A stretch of 64,000 nt of DNA from the NCBI GenBank assembly GCA_023511795.1, contig JAIMAU010000009.1, positions 35,231 through 99,230 of the forward strand. The letters run 5' to 3'. The position numbers were made by a program, and so were the translations under genes. This document shows positions 26,429-34,826 of this stretch, piece by piece (the first letter of the stretch is position 1; each line of letters begins with the position of its first letter). The notes under the pieces were generated by a model that did no database searches, was not told where the DNA came from, and saw only the letters and a list, made by a program, of their open reading frames with translations. The DNA is from Armatimonadota bacterium. Its GTDB lineage: Bacteria > Armatimonadota > UBA5829 > DTJY01.

Positions 26429-28081
26429 ATGCACCTTATCTCTGCAGTTTTTAGGTCAAACAAAGGTAGTGCGTTGATGACCAGTATTATAGTAATGATG
26501 CTGGTATCAATGCTGGGAATTTCGTATATTGCTCTCACTACTACAAACCTTGTTCGTGCCGGTCGTGATGAGCGGCGTGCCACGGCTTTCCATTTAGCTG
26601 AGGCTGGCTTAGACTACATGATAGAGAAGATAATCAGCGAGGCTCAGACAAACGGTGGTACAATTGTCGCAAAAGTGAACTACAACAGCACGCCTGTTCT
26701 GTCGGAACTTGTTAGTGGTGCAACAGGCGTTATAAATGTGGTTCCAGATGCTGGGCTGAATACATTTGCCACGATAACCTCCAGCGCAACATATCGCGGG
26801 ATTACAGAAACTATTCGCGTTAGAGTAAAAATCCGTTCGGTTGGTGTCTGGGACAACGCTATATTTGCAGGAATTGGCCAGTCAGGCAAGGGCATCAATG
26901 GAAATGTCGATATTCGCGGTTCTATCCACATCCTTGGCGATGGTGAGCCGTTCTCCGACCTTAATGGCAACGGACGGCGGGATTCGGCTGAAACTTTTAC
27001 AGATGATAATGGAAACGGAAAGTATGACGCGGGTGAGCCTTTTGTAGATACCGATGGCAATGGAATATGGAGTGATGCCGAGCCATTCCAAGATAACAAC
27101 CTAAATGGCGTATATGACCAGCCGCTGACCGTAACCGACTTGGCTGGCGATTTAAGTGGGCGAGCGTTCATAGGGAATAACTATGCTGGCATGCCAGTGC
27201 TTCTTCAATCCAAGATACCTCCACTAACTCCCGAACCAGTTGCTGGCGAGATGGTGTATACATTAAACGCGGAAGTCAGGGTCAAGCATGGCAAGATAAA
27301 CCTTTCGGGCACGGCGACGGTTGGAGATCCTAATATTTTTGGAAATTCCGTTAAAGAGACCATTGACGGCACGTACGTATCCGATGGATGGGGCGGAACC
27401 GCTGGGGCGGCGAATGTTTACTCTGATAATGGGTCTAGTCAGCGCTATGACCTTGGCGACAGGGTTTCATTTCCAAGCTTGTTGGATCCTTATACTGATC
27501 CTAGCACTGGCATCTCTTATACTACATATGCCGACTATCTAAGAGCAAAAGCCCTCACTATACCAATAAATAAAATAGATTCGACGGTACCAGCTTTTTC
27601 ATTTTCGGATGGGACTAATTCCATTTCTTGGGATCCAATTTCAAGACGACTCAACATCACCGGAATAGTCCGCATTAATGGCAATCTGGATTTGAGCAGG
27701 AAAGATGGTTCGGTGATATTTGATGGTAAAGGAACTTTGTTTGTTGAAAATGACATTATGGTACATGGTAACGTGCTTCCGCTAGGCACTTTCCCCACAA
27801 CCTCGGCGTTAGGTTGTATTGCTGGGCGTGACATAAATTTCGCCACTGGTGTGGGCGAGTCGCAACTTTATGCCGCAGGCGCATGGTTTGCTCAGCGTAA
27901 GATTGTGAGCGCCAAGCAAAGCCAGTTTGCAGGTACGTATGTTGCGAACTATTTTGATATGGGCACAAATGTTCCCAACATCTACCAAGTACCTGCGTTA
28001 TCAAGAAATCTACCGCCTGGCATGCCAGGTGGTGACATCCGAATAGTAACTGCGCAAATTTTGAGCTGGAGGCATTTGTAA
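26429..28081 (+). CDS. PilX/GspK-like minor pilin with four EF-hand-like loops
   Basis: 550 residues. The N-terminal RSNKGSALMTSIIVMMLVSMLGISYIALTTT stretch is a PilX-type signature followed by AFHLAEAGLDYM, as in PilX/GspK proteins. From residue 177 there are four 15-residue repeats, each with a loop of the form D-x-N/D-G-N-G-x-x-D-x-x-E (first Asp at 177, 192, 207, 222); these are classic calcium-binding EF-hand/dockerin-like loops. Beta-helix-like repeats follow (GTLFVENDIMVHGNV, LGCIAGRDINFATG). A large, calcium-dependent tip or adhesion protein is plausible. An ATG at 26429 with only a weak GGGGTCGG upstream starts it. Confidence 0.8.
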   Translation: MHLISAVFRSNKGSALMTSIIVMMLVSMLGISYIALTTTNLVRAGRDERRATAFHLAEAGLDYMIEKIISEAQTNGGTIVAKVNYNSTPVLSELVSGATGVINVVPDAGLNTFATITSSATYRGITETIRVRVKIRSVGVWDNAIFAGIGQSGKGINGNVDIRGSIHILGDGEPFSDLNGNGRRDSAETFTDDNGNGKYDAGEPFVDTDGNGIWSDAEPFQDNNLNGVYDQPLTVTDLAGDLSGRAFIGNNYAGMPVLLQSKIPPLTPEPVAGEMVYTLNAEVRVKHGKINLSGTATVGDPNIFGNSVKETIDGTYVSDGWGGTAGAANVYSDNGSSQRYDLGDRVSFPSLLDPYTDPSTGISYTTYADYLRAKALTIPINKIDSTVPAFSFSDGTNSISWDPISRRLNITGIVRINGNLDLSRKDGSVIFDGKGTLFVENDIMVHGNVLPLGTFPTTSALGCIAGRDINFATGVGESQLYAAGAWFAQRKIVSAKQSQFAGTYVANYFDMGTNVPNIYQVPALSRNLPPGMPGGDIRIVTAQILSWRHL

Positions 28082-28101
28082 TCTTATATGGTTTGACTTT
28101 C

Positions 28102-28130
28102 TTGTAGCGAAGCGTAAATTCTGGTATATT
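28102..28130 (+). promoter_or_regulatory. Candidate promoter upstream of vanW-like gene
   Basis: TTGTAG at 28102-28107 and TATATT at 28125-28130, 17 bases apart. Transcripts starting near 28137 would run into the hairpin at 28152-28184. Confidence 0.5.
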
Positions 28131-28151
28131 TTGAGTAGCTTTAAAAACTAG

Positions 28152-28193
28152 AGACCTTTCTCCGTATAGAACGGCGAAGGGTCTTTTCTTTCT
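28152..28193 (+). terminator. Intrinsic terminator abutting the vanW-like start codon
   Basis: A 14-position stem (28152-28165 with 28171-28184, one G-U and one mismatch) with a 5-base loop, followed by TTTCTTTCT. The ATG of the next gene is at 28197, four bases after the U-tract. Confidence 0.8.
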
Positions 28194-28196
28194 ACA

Positions 28197-29528
28197 ATGA
28201 AGTTGGCAAGGCTGAGGGTTGGGTTTTTATTCTGCTTATTTATAATCGTGCTGGCGGTATTGGGGGCGGCATGGGCTGCACTTCAGCTTAAAAGCCAGGT
28301 AGTCTATTCTGGTGTTAGTGTTGCAGGATTAGATTTAGGTGGTTGCACGGTCCAGCAGGCACGAGATGCACTTTCTCGGAGGAGTGAAGAGATTGTCTCA
28401 GCAAGGCTGGTGCTTGCGTTTAAAGACCTAGAAAGGACTGCCACCATTGGTGAACTAGGTGGTAGGTTGGATGTTGATGCATGCGTCCGGGCGGCCCTTG
28501 CAGTTGGAAGACGCGGGAACATAATTCAGCGACTCAAAGAAATAATTTCTGCTGGACATAAAGGCAGAGATTTGCCCCTTGTCTTTGCTTTTGATGATGC
28601 AGTGCTCTTATCTTACCTTACCCCCATCGCTAGAAGAATTAACCGTCCACCGGTAGATGCTAGACTCAGCCTCAATTCAGGTTCGGTGCGAGTGGTACCA
28701 GAACAGCCAGGCTTGCGTCTAAACTTGGCGGAAAATGCATCTCATATCAAAAAAGGGGTAAATTCCGGCGCCACTTATATTCGGCTAATAACTGAGGTGG
28801 TGCCCCCAATGCTTAAGGCCGCTGACTTCAGTGGAATAGACGCCATTATCGCCTCTTATTCGACCTCCTATAAGACTTGGGAACGATCCAGGGCACACAA
28901 TATAAAAAGAGCGTGCCGTGCGATTGACGGATTCCTGCTAAAGCCTGGGAAAGTGTTCAGCTACAATGCTGTGGTTGGCCCAAGATTGCGCAAGAATGGC
29001 TATTTGGATGCGCCGCAGTTCGTAAGGGGTAAGATAGTAGAAGGTATAGGTGGGGGTGTATGTCAAGTTTCAACCACATTATATAATGCGGCATTACTTG
29101 CGAATTTGAAAATTCGAGAAAGAAGTCATCACTCTCGGCCCGTTGCTTATGTTCCTCTCGGACGTGACGCGACAGTGGAATATGGATTGCTTGACCTAAA
29201 GTTTGAGAATACTACTAAAGCTCCGATATACATATCAGCATCCGCAGAAAATGGCCGCGTAACCATAAATATTTTTGGCAGGAGGAGCAACCAGCAAGTA
29301 GAAATTCTCACGTCAGGGCACAAATTAATACCTCCGAATGTCTATGAGCGTCAAGAAAGCCGATTAAAGCCGGGTGAAAGTGTTGTAGAACAACCTGGTA
29401 GGGAGGGACATCGCGTGGAAGTATATCGCATCACCAAAGTCGGCGGCAAAATTGTGCGGAGGGAATTAATTTCGCGAAACTACTACCCGCCTGAACCCCG
29501 CATAATTGCAGTTGGAAGAGCAATGTAG
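28197..29528 (+). CDS. VanW-family protein with PG-binding and G5-like domains
   Basis: 443 residues. An N-terminal hydrophobic helix anchors or exports it (residues about 8-30). A PG_binding_4-type region (about 60-200) precedes the VanW domain, recognisable by KPGKVFSYNAVVGPR, then GGGVCQVSTTLYNAAL and HSRPVAYVPLGRDATV. A C-terminal G5-like strand pair (HRVEVYRITKVGGKIVRRELISRNYYPP) ends it. VanW proteins are envelope proteins linked to peptidoglycan; the biochemical activity is not established. There is no ribosome-binding site: a terminator directly precedes the ATG, so translation may be leaderless or the true start uncertain. Confidence 0.85.
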   Translation: MKLARLRVGFLFCLFIIVLAVLGAAWAALQLKSQVVYSGVSVAGLDLGGCTVQQARDALSRRSEEIVSARLVLAFKDLERTATIGELGGRLDVDACVRAALAVGRRGNIIQRLKEIISAGHKGRDLPLVFAFDDAVLLSYLTPIARRINRPPVDARLSLNSGSVRVVPEQPGLRLNLAENASHIKKGVNSGATYIRLITEVVPPMLKAADFSGIDAIIASYSTSYKTWERSRAHNIKRACRAIDGFLLKPGKVFSYNAVVGPRLRKNGYLDAPQFVRGKIVEGIGGGVCQVSTTLYNAALLANLKIRERSHHSRPVAYVPLGRDATVEYGLLDLKFENTTKAPIYISASAENGRVTINIFGRRSNQQVEILTSGHKLIPPNVYERQESRLKPGESVVEQPGREGHRVEVYRITKVGGKIVRRELISRNYYPPEPRIIAVGRAM

Positions 29529-29569
29529 CGCCAAGCTAATTTGGATTCTTTCCCAAGGTAGGGGAAAGG

Positions 29570-29598
29570 TTGACAATCAGGTAATGGCTCACTATAAT
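29570..29598 (+). promoter_or_regulatory. Consensus sigma-70 promoter of the proton pyrophosphatase gene
   Basis: Perfect TTGACA at 29570-29575 and TATAAT at 29593-29598, 17 bases apart. The transcript start is expected near 29605, about 50 bases before the ATG. Confidence 0.85.
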
Positions 29599-29656
29599 CT
29601 GAAGGGTTCTTAACATATGCTGAGTAGCTATTATTAGGAAAGGGGATTCATCAAAA

Positions 29657-32131
29657 ATGCTTCGTGATTCTGAGCGAGCATTGAAAATGCTCAGGAGGCT
29701 TAGTTTGCTTGCAGTATTGGTGCTTGTAGGTCTGAGTTTGAGCGGCGTTGCCCAAGCAGCTGAGGCAATCGAATTGCCAGAATTTAACGAACTTGAGCTC
29801 GTGTGGCCTTCTGTTTGGGCTGTGTTTATTTGCGCGATTATAGGCCTACTCTTCGGCGCATGGTGGTTTGCCGCAATTATGAGAGAGAGCCCTGGCTCGC
29901 AAGGAATGATAGCTGTATCTAGAGCTGTACAAGAGGGCGCATGGGCTTATTTGAAGCGGCAGATAAAAACAATGATTTGGTTTGTTATCATCATCGCCAT
30001 TGGACTTATATTTCTGTACAAAGGGCTGCCAGAATTTCAATATAGAGGGGCAGGCGGCATTCCTGTATACGTTGGCGTTGGCATAGCTTTCATTATGGGT
30101 GTGGCTGCATCATATCTGGCTGGTTTAGTCGGCATGATGATGGCCGTTCGAGCAAATGTCCGCGTCGCCAATGCCGCCTTATCCAGCTTTAAGCGTGCGC
30201 TCTATGTTGCATTTCGCGCGGGCGGCGTTTCTGGAATGGCAACAGTGGGGCTTGGGCTTCTTGGAGCATGTCTGGTATTCTTCATGTTCCGCGAGCAGTC
30301 GATGAAGGTGCTAATTGGCTTCGGGTTTGGCGGATGTTTGGCGGCACTGTTTATGAGAATTGGCGGTGGTATTTACACAAAAGCTGCCGACGTTGGCGCC
30401 GACCTCGTCGGTAAGGTTGAGAAAGGCATCCCTGAGGATGACCCGAGGAATGCAGCCACGATAGCCGACAACGTGGGCGACAATGTAGGTGACTGCGCCG
30501 GAATGGCGGCGGACGTCTTCGAATCCTATGAAGTTACACTTGTTGCGGCAATTATCCTGGGTGCGGCGGCATACCCCTTCTTGCAAACCGTGCCAGGGCT
30601 GAATGCGGTTGCAGCTGTGTTGGCACTCGTTGTTTATCCGTTGCTTATCCGCGCAGTGGGCGTTATCGCCTCAATCATAGGTGTGTATACCGTTCGGGGA
30701 AGAGATGACATGGCAATGAACCCAATGCATCCAATCAATGTCGGGTTCTTTATGTCTGCCTTATTCGCAACCATAGGGTTCTTTGGTATCTCCTACTATA
30801 TTTTCGCGGTCAAGGTTCCAATTGCTGGGTTTGAATGGTGGAGATTTGCAGCTGCCAACCTTAGCGGTATCATCCTGGCATTAATTATTGATAAGTTGAC
30901 CGAGTACTTCACTGCCATAGATAAGAAACCTGTCACCGAGACCGCCAGAGCGGCGAAGACAGGTCCGGCGACAATAATATTGAGCGGATTTGCCTCTGGT
31001 CTTGAATCAAGTGTGTGGGGTATAGTGGCTATCTGCCTTTCAATTCTTGCGGCTATGCTTCTATTTAAGGGCAATCCAGAATTTTCTGCTTATGGAATTG
31101 CGCTCGCGGGACTTGGTTTGCTTTCAACCACCGGTTTCATGCTGGCAATGGACACCTATGGCCCGATTTCCGACAATGCCAACGGCATTTTCGAAATGTC
31201 TGGGGCGCTGAAAGATGTAGGAGAAGAGAGCAATGCCCATAAAATTGTCGCCAAACTAGACGCGGTAGGTAATACAACCAAGGCTCTAACCAAAGGGCTT
31301 GCGATTGCCACAGCAGTGATAGCGGCGACGGCACTTTTCCGCTCTTTTATGGCTGATGCTGGGTTGCTCAATGTGGGCATCCGTGTCGATTTCACACAAG
31401 TCTTCATTGGACTTTTGATAGGCGGTGCTGTGCCATTCCTATTCTGTTCATTTGCTATCAATGCGGTTAGCCGTGCGGCATTCATGCTGGTGGAAGAGGT
31501 TCGACGGCAATTTCGTGAAATCCCAGGTATTATGGATTACGACCCGCGGAGCGGGTCTGACAGGGGCAAGCCTGATTATCAGAGATGTGTCGCTATCTCA
31601 ACAGCGGCAGCACAAAAAGAGCTTATGAGTCCGGCAATCTTAGCAGTGAGTGCCCCGATTCTCGTTGCGTTTGGCTTGGGTTATGGAGACCCCTTGAGAG
31701 GTGCCGCGGCGCTTGGCGGTTTCTTGGCTGGTGCAATACTTACCGGCCAGCTTATGGCGGTATTGCTTGCGAACACCGGCGGCCTCTGGGATAACGCAAA
31801 AAAGAAGATTGAAGATGGTATGTTTGGTGGTAAGGGCACAGCAGAGCACAAAGCGGCAGTCGTTGGCGATACCGTTGGTGACCCATTTAAAGATACAGCT
31901 GGCCCAGCGCTTAACCCAATGATTAAAGTTATGAACCTGGTGGCAATCCTAATCGCTCCCATAGCTATTACCAACATAAGCAGTGGTGTTCGAACTGCAA
32001 TCGTGATAGTAACGGCGATCGCCCTGGCGGGTGCGGTTCTTTGGAGCAAGCGCGGCGGAATCGAAAGCGCAGAAGAGATAGAAAAGGAGCTTGAAAAGGA
32101 AGAGAAAGTTCCAGAACCAGCAGGGCGGTGA
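29657..32131 (+). CDS. hppA: K+-independent membrane-bound proton pyrophosphatase
   Basis: 824 residues with about 16 membrane spans. It hydrolyses pyrophosphate and pumps protons outwards. The catalytic signature is present (DVGADLVGKVEKG at about 245-260, then DDPRNAATIADNVGDNVGDCAG with the Asp cluster, and the C-terminal DTVGDPFKDTAGPALNPM). The residues that mark the K+-independent class are visible as GNTTKAxTKG (K542, T545). An N-terminal hydrophobic stretch ending SGVAQA resembles a signal peptide and makes it longer than common homologues. A near-perfect promoter and GGAAAGGGG ribosome-binding site precede it. A strong hairpin follows. Confidence 0.92.
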   Translation: MLRDSERALKMLRRLSLLAVLVLVGLSLSGVAQAAEAIELPEFNELELVWPSVWAVFICAIIGLLFGAWWFAAIMRESPGSQGMIAVSRAVQEGAWAYLKRQIKTMIWFVIIIAIGLIFLYKGLPEFQYRGAGGIPVYVGVGIAFIMGVAASYLAGLVGMMMAVRANVRVANAALSSFKRALYVAFRAGGVSGMATVGLGLLGACLVFFMFREQSMKVLIGFGFGGCLAALFMRIGGGIYTKAADVGADLVGKVEKGIPEDDPRNAATIADNVGDNVGDCAGMAADVFESYEVTLVAAIILGAAAYPFLQTVPGLNAVAAVLALVVYPLLIRAVGVIASIIGVYTVRGRDDMAMNPMHPINVGFFMSALFATIGFFGISYYIFAVKVPIAGFEWWRFAAANLSGIILALIIDKLTEYFTAIDKKPVTETARAAKTGPATIILSGFASGLESSVWGIVAICLSILAAMLLFKGNPEFSAYGIALAGLGLLSTTGFMLAMDTYGPISDNANGIFEMSGALKDVGEESNAHKIVAKLDAVGNTTKALTKGLAIATAVIAATALFRSFMADAGLLNVGIRVDFTQVFIGLLIGGAVPFLFCSFAINAVSRAAFMLVEEVRRQFREIPGIMDYDPRSGSDRGKPDYQRCVAISTAAAQKELMSPAILAVSAPILVAFGLGYGDPLRGAAALGGFLAGAILTGQLMAVLLANTGGLWDNAKKKIEDGMFGGKGTAEHKAAVVGDTVGDPFKDTAGPALNPMIKVMNLVAILIAPIAITNISSGVRTAIVIVTAIALAGAVLWSKRGGIESAEEIEKELEKEEKVPEPAGR

Positions 32132-32176
32132 TTATAGGACTTAGCTAATATCAAAGAAGTTGTGGTTGGTATGTAG

Positions 32177-32204
32177 AAAGGCTAGGGCATCCCTAGCCTT
32201 TCCT
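32177..32204. terminator. Probable bidirectional terminator between hppA and the EEP gene
   Basis: A perfect 11-base stem AAAGGCTAGGG/CCCTAGCCTTT (32177-32187 with 32191-32201) with a 3-base loop. The arms end in AAA and TTT, so it can serve both converging transcripts. The T-tracts are short. Confidence 0.6.
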
Positions 32205-32323
32205 ATTTGCTTATGGCTAACTAGCGTAAATTGGTGCTTGTTCCAGTAACAGGTTACTTTCGGCTAGTAAACTCACCAGCATAGCCTTCTCGTAATTATA
32301 TTCTGGGTCCACGAAGTAGGCTT

Positions 32324-33016
32324 CTAAGCAAGTGTCAAGTCGGCAACCACCGGTCGGTGGTCGGAAGCATTGGAGTCAACAACATAATAAGATTCCACTT
32401 TAAACCTTAAGTCTGCAAGAATAAAGTCAATTCGAGAAGGGATTGGTCCAATTAGAGTTGCGGCATGATCTTGCTCAAATTCAAGTGCAACATCCCATAG
32501 AACTGGATCGCTAAGCAAATTAGCCAATGTTTTTGAGCCTCTCACGTCGTTCATATCGCCGCAAAGAATTTTGGGTCTGCGGACGGAACGTGTGATTTCC
32601 GCCACTTTAAGAGCCTGCTCCACTCTAACTGGTTCTTCGGTGGAAAGGTGAGTGCAGAAAATTGTAACCTCTGAGCCATCGAGGGATGTAGTCACCTCAA
32701 GGAGACCGCGGGGTTCTCCTCCGCCAGGAAGTTGGTGAAATCTGCAGTGGATGACTGGTGGTTTTACAAGTATGCAGTTTCCGTACCAGCCGGAATCCAG
32801 CCTAAGGTTGCGTTGGAATACAGGATGCATGTCGAGGCGAATGCCGAGGAGCTTTGGTTGGTTTGCCAGCCAGCTTCTGGCTATGTGTTGGTCAACCTCC
32901 TGTAGGCAAATCACGTCCGCCCTGAGATGCGCCAAAACGTCCCCAACACGGCGTATGGAGCGAATTCCGTCCATGCCAAGCCCAGCTTTTATGTTGTATG
33001 TGACAATTCTAAACAT
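32324..33016 (-). CDS. Endonuclease/exonuclease/phosphatase (EEP) family protein
   Basis: 230 residues with the EEP fold: N-terminal VTYNIK, metal-binding Glu in ICLQEVD, CGDMNDVRGS with the catalytic Asp and Asn, and a C-terminal SDHRPVVADL carrying the catalytic Asp-His pair. Members cleave phosphodiesters in DNA, lipids or nucleotides; the substrate is not apparent. No signal peptide, so cytoplasmic. It faces away from infA, with which it shares about 210 bases of intergenic DNA, and converges on hppA. Confidence 0.88.
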   Translation of the reverse strand: MFRIVTYNIKAGLGMDGIRSIRRVGDVLAHLRADVICLQEVDQHIARSWLANQPKLLGIRLDMHPVFQRNLRLDSGWYGNCILVKPPVIHCRFHQLPGGGEPRGLLEVTTSLDGSEVTIFCTHLSTEEPVRVEQALKVAEITRSVRRPKILCGDMNDVRGSKTLANLLSDPVLWDVALEFEQDHAATLIGPIPSRIDFILADLRFKVESYYVVDSNASDHRPVVADLTLA

Positions 33017-33226
33017 TTTTTGTGCCTCGGAAGTTTATATTCCCACTCCTAATAAATTACATCATTCATGCAGTTCCAACGTCAAGGTGCCAAAATATTA
33101 AGTTATTTGGGAGGAGAAGGGTCGATTGGTGTTGAACATGTCATCGCCGCCGAGAAAGCAGGGTAAATGAATTGATAGCAATTCGAGAATTGATTTATTT
33201 TTTCTAGTGAGGAGGTGATTTGAAGT

Positions 33227-33445
33227 ATGGCAAAAGAGGAAGGCATTCGGGTGGACGGAGTCGTAGAAGAGGCGCTCCCAAACGCTATGTTTAAGGTCAG
33301 GCTTGACAATGGTCATGAGGTACTTGCGCACATCTCTGGAAAGATGCGCATGCATTTTATAAGAATACTTCCAGGAGATAGAGTGCAAGTTGAGCTGTCG
33401 CCTTATGACCTTACCCGTGGCCGCATTACCTACCGCTATAAATGA
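33227..33445 (+). CDS. infA: Translation initiation factor IF-1
   Basis: 72 residues, the standard IF-1 length. The OB fold is recognisable: [24 protein letters not shown], then [22 protein letters not shown] and the closing [15 protein letters not shown]. It binds the ribosomal A site during initiation. GAGGAGGTG, an almost perfect Shine-Dalgarno, lies 10 bases upstream. It stands alone rather than inside a ribosomal-protein operon, at least within this window. Its last 20 bases overlap the end of the oppositely oriented transporter gene. Confidence 0.95.
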   Translation: MAKEEGIRVDGVVEEALPNAMFKVRLDNGHEVLAHISGKMRMHFIRILPGDRVQVELSPYDLTRGRITYRYK

Positions 33446-34619
33446 CATCAGTGCTTCGGAAACAGATTGCCAATAATAGTGCAGAGATGAGTGCGGTTGC
33501 GGCACCATAATAAAAAGGTGCCGATGGGCTGATGCTGTCCCATAGATAACCTGCGATTAGGCTGGCAGGAAATAGCGCCAATCCCGTCAGCATGTTGTAT
33601 GCTCCCATGCCCGTCCCTCGGACTCCCGCTTCAATTAGATCAGATGCGAAGGCTTTCTGTACCCCGTGTGTCAAGGCGTTGTACAGGCCGTACATTCCAA
33701 AAAGTAGCCAAATAGTCACAGGGCTTCTTGCAAGGGCGAACCCAGTATAGACCAAGGCGAACAGCAGATATCCAGATAATACTACATTTCTTCGTCCGAT
33801 TTTATCTGAAAGTGCTCCTGCTGCGGTTGCGAAGATTGAATCAACAGAATTAAAGAGGACATATACTAAGAGGGTTGAGGCCGCCGTAACCCCCACGTTT
33901 TTTGCTCGCAGTATCAAGAATGCGTCGCTTGAGTTGCCAATAGAAAAAAGTGTCGTAATTAATAAAAACAACTTGAATGGGCGGCTAAACCTGCCAATCC
34001 GCAGAGAAGGCATCTCTACTTTTTCGGAAGTTTCCCGCCTGGCTTCGCGCACGAAGGCAATGAGGATAAGCACTGCAGTCGCAGCAGGGATAAACGCGAG
34101 TAGAAATAACTCGCGATAGTTCTTGATGCCATACAAAATTAAAAGAAAAGCAATCAGTGGGCCAAGTGTTGCTCCAAGGCTATCCATTGCTCTATGCAAG
34201 CCGAATGAGATTCCGCGAGCCTCGGCGGAAGCAACATCAGCGATTAGTGCGTCCCTGGGGGCGGTGCGAATACCCTTTCCAAGGCGGTCCATAAACCTGA
34301 TGCCAAAGACATAGTGCCAAGAGGTGGCAAGAGCAAGCAAGGGTTTACTAAGCGCCGACAGAGAGTATCCAGCAACGGTGAGCCATTTTCGGTTGCGCAG
34401 CACATCGCTCAGCCAGCCGGAAACTATTCTTAGGAGGCTCGCCGTACTTTCGGCGACTCCCTCTATCAGCCCCACAGCCAAAACTCTCGCATGGAGGGTT
34501 TCAGTAAGGAATAATGGTATAAGAGGGTATATCCCCTCGCTGGATATATCCGTTAGAAGACTGACAATGCCTAGCGTTATTACTGTTTTACTTATTCTTG
34601 GTGTCCGGTTTTCGCGCAA
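33426..34619 (-). CDS. MFS transporter
   Basis: 397 residues with 12 predicted helices. The MFS motif A between TM2 and TM3 is seen as [12 protein letters not shown], with a second [10 protein letters not shown] in the loop after TM8 ([13 protein letters not shown]). The N-terminal [16 protein letters not shown] is typical of a set of efflux-type carriers. Substrate not inferred. No terminator was seen at its end, where its stop and that of infA overlap by 20 bases. The divergent neighbour is the SpoIIE-type phosphatase, which could be functionally unrelated. Confidence 0.87.
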   Translation of the reverse strand: MRENRTPRISKTVITLGIVSLLTDISSEGIYPLIPLFLTETLHARVLAVGLIEGVAESTASLLRIVSGWLSDVLRNRKWLTVAGYSLSALSKPLLALATSWHYVFGIRFMDRLGKGIRTAPRDALIADVASAEARGISFGLHRAMDSLGATLGPLIAFLLILYGIKNYRELFLLAFIPAATAVLILIAFVREARRETSEKVEMPSLRIGRFSRPFKLFLLITTLFSIGNSSDAFLILRAKNVGVTAASTLLVYVLFNSVDSIFATAAGALSDKIGRRNVVLSGYLLFALVYTGFALARSPVTIWLLFGMYGLYNALTHGVQKAFASDLIEAGVRGTGMGAYNMLTGLALFPASLIAGYLWDSISPSAPFYYGAATALISALLLAICFRSTDVIYSGR

Positions 34620-34826
34620 CGATGTTTAACTCCTTCCTAGCCATTATAGTTTTTTCAATTAACGCAAGTCAAAATCTCTTAAGTGAACCGGTATAAAAGC
34701 AGTCTAATTGGGTATTTTATTTGTGATTTTTTTAAGCAAATTTATAACCGATAGTTGCAAATACTTAGTCAAACCTCTGAGATAACTACTAATAAAAATA
34801 TTCCTTACTTGCAAGGATGCAATTAG

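Noticed and set aside
33130..33180. 13-codon leader peptide before infA
   Set aside because: A GTG with an upstream GGGAGGAG gives a short basic peptide, but this is common by chance and no terminator or alternative structure follows it.
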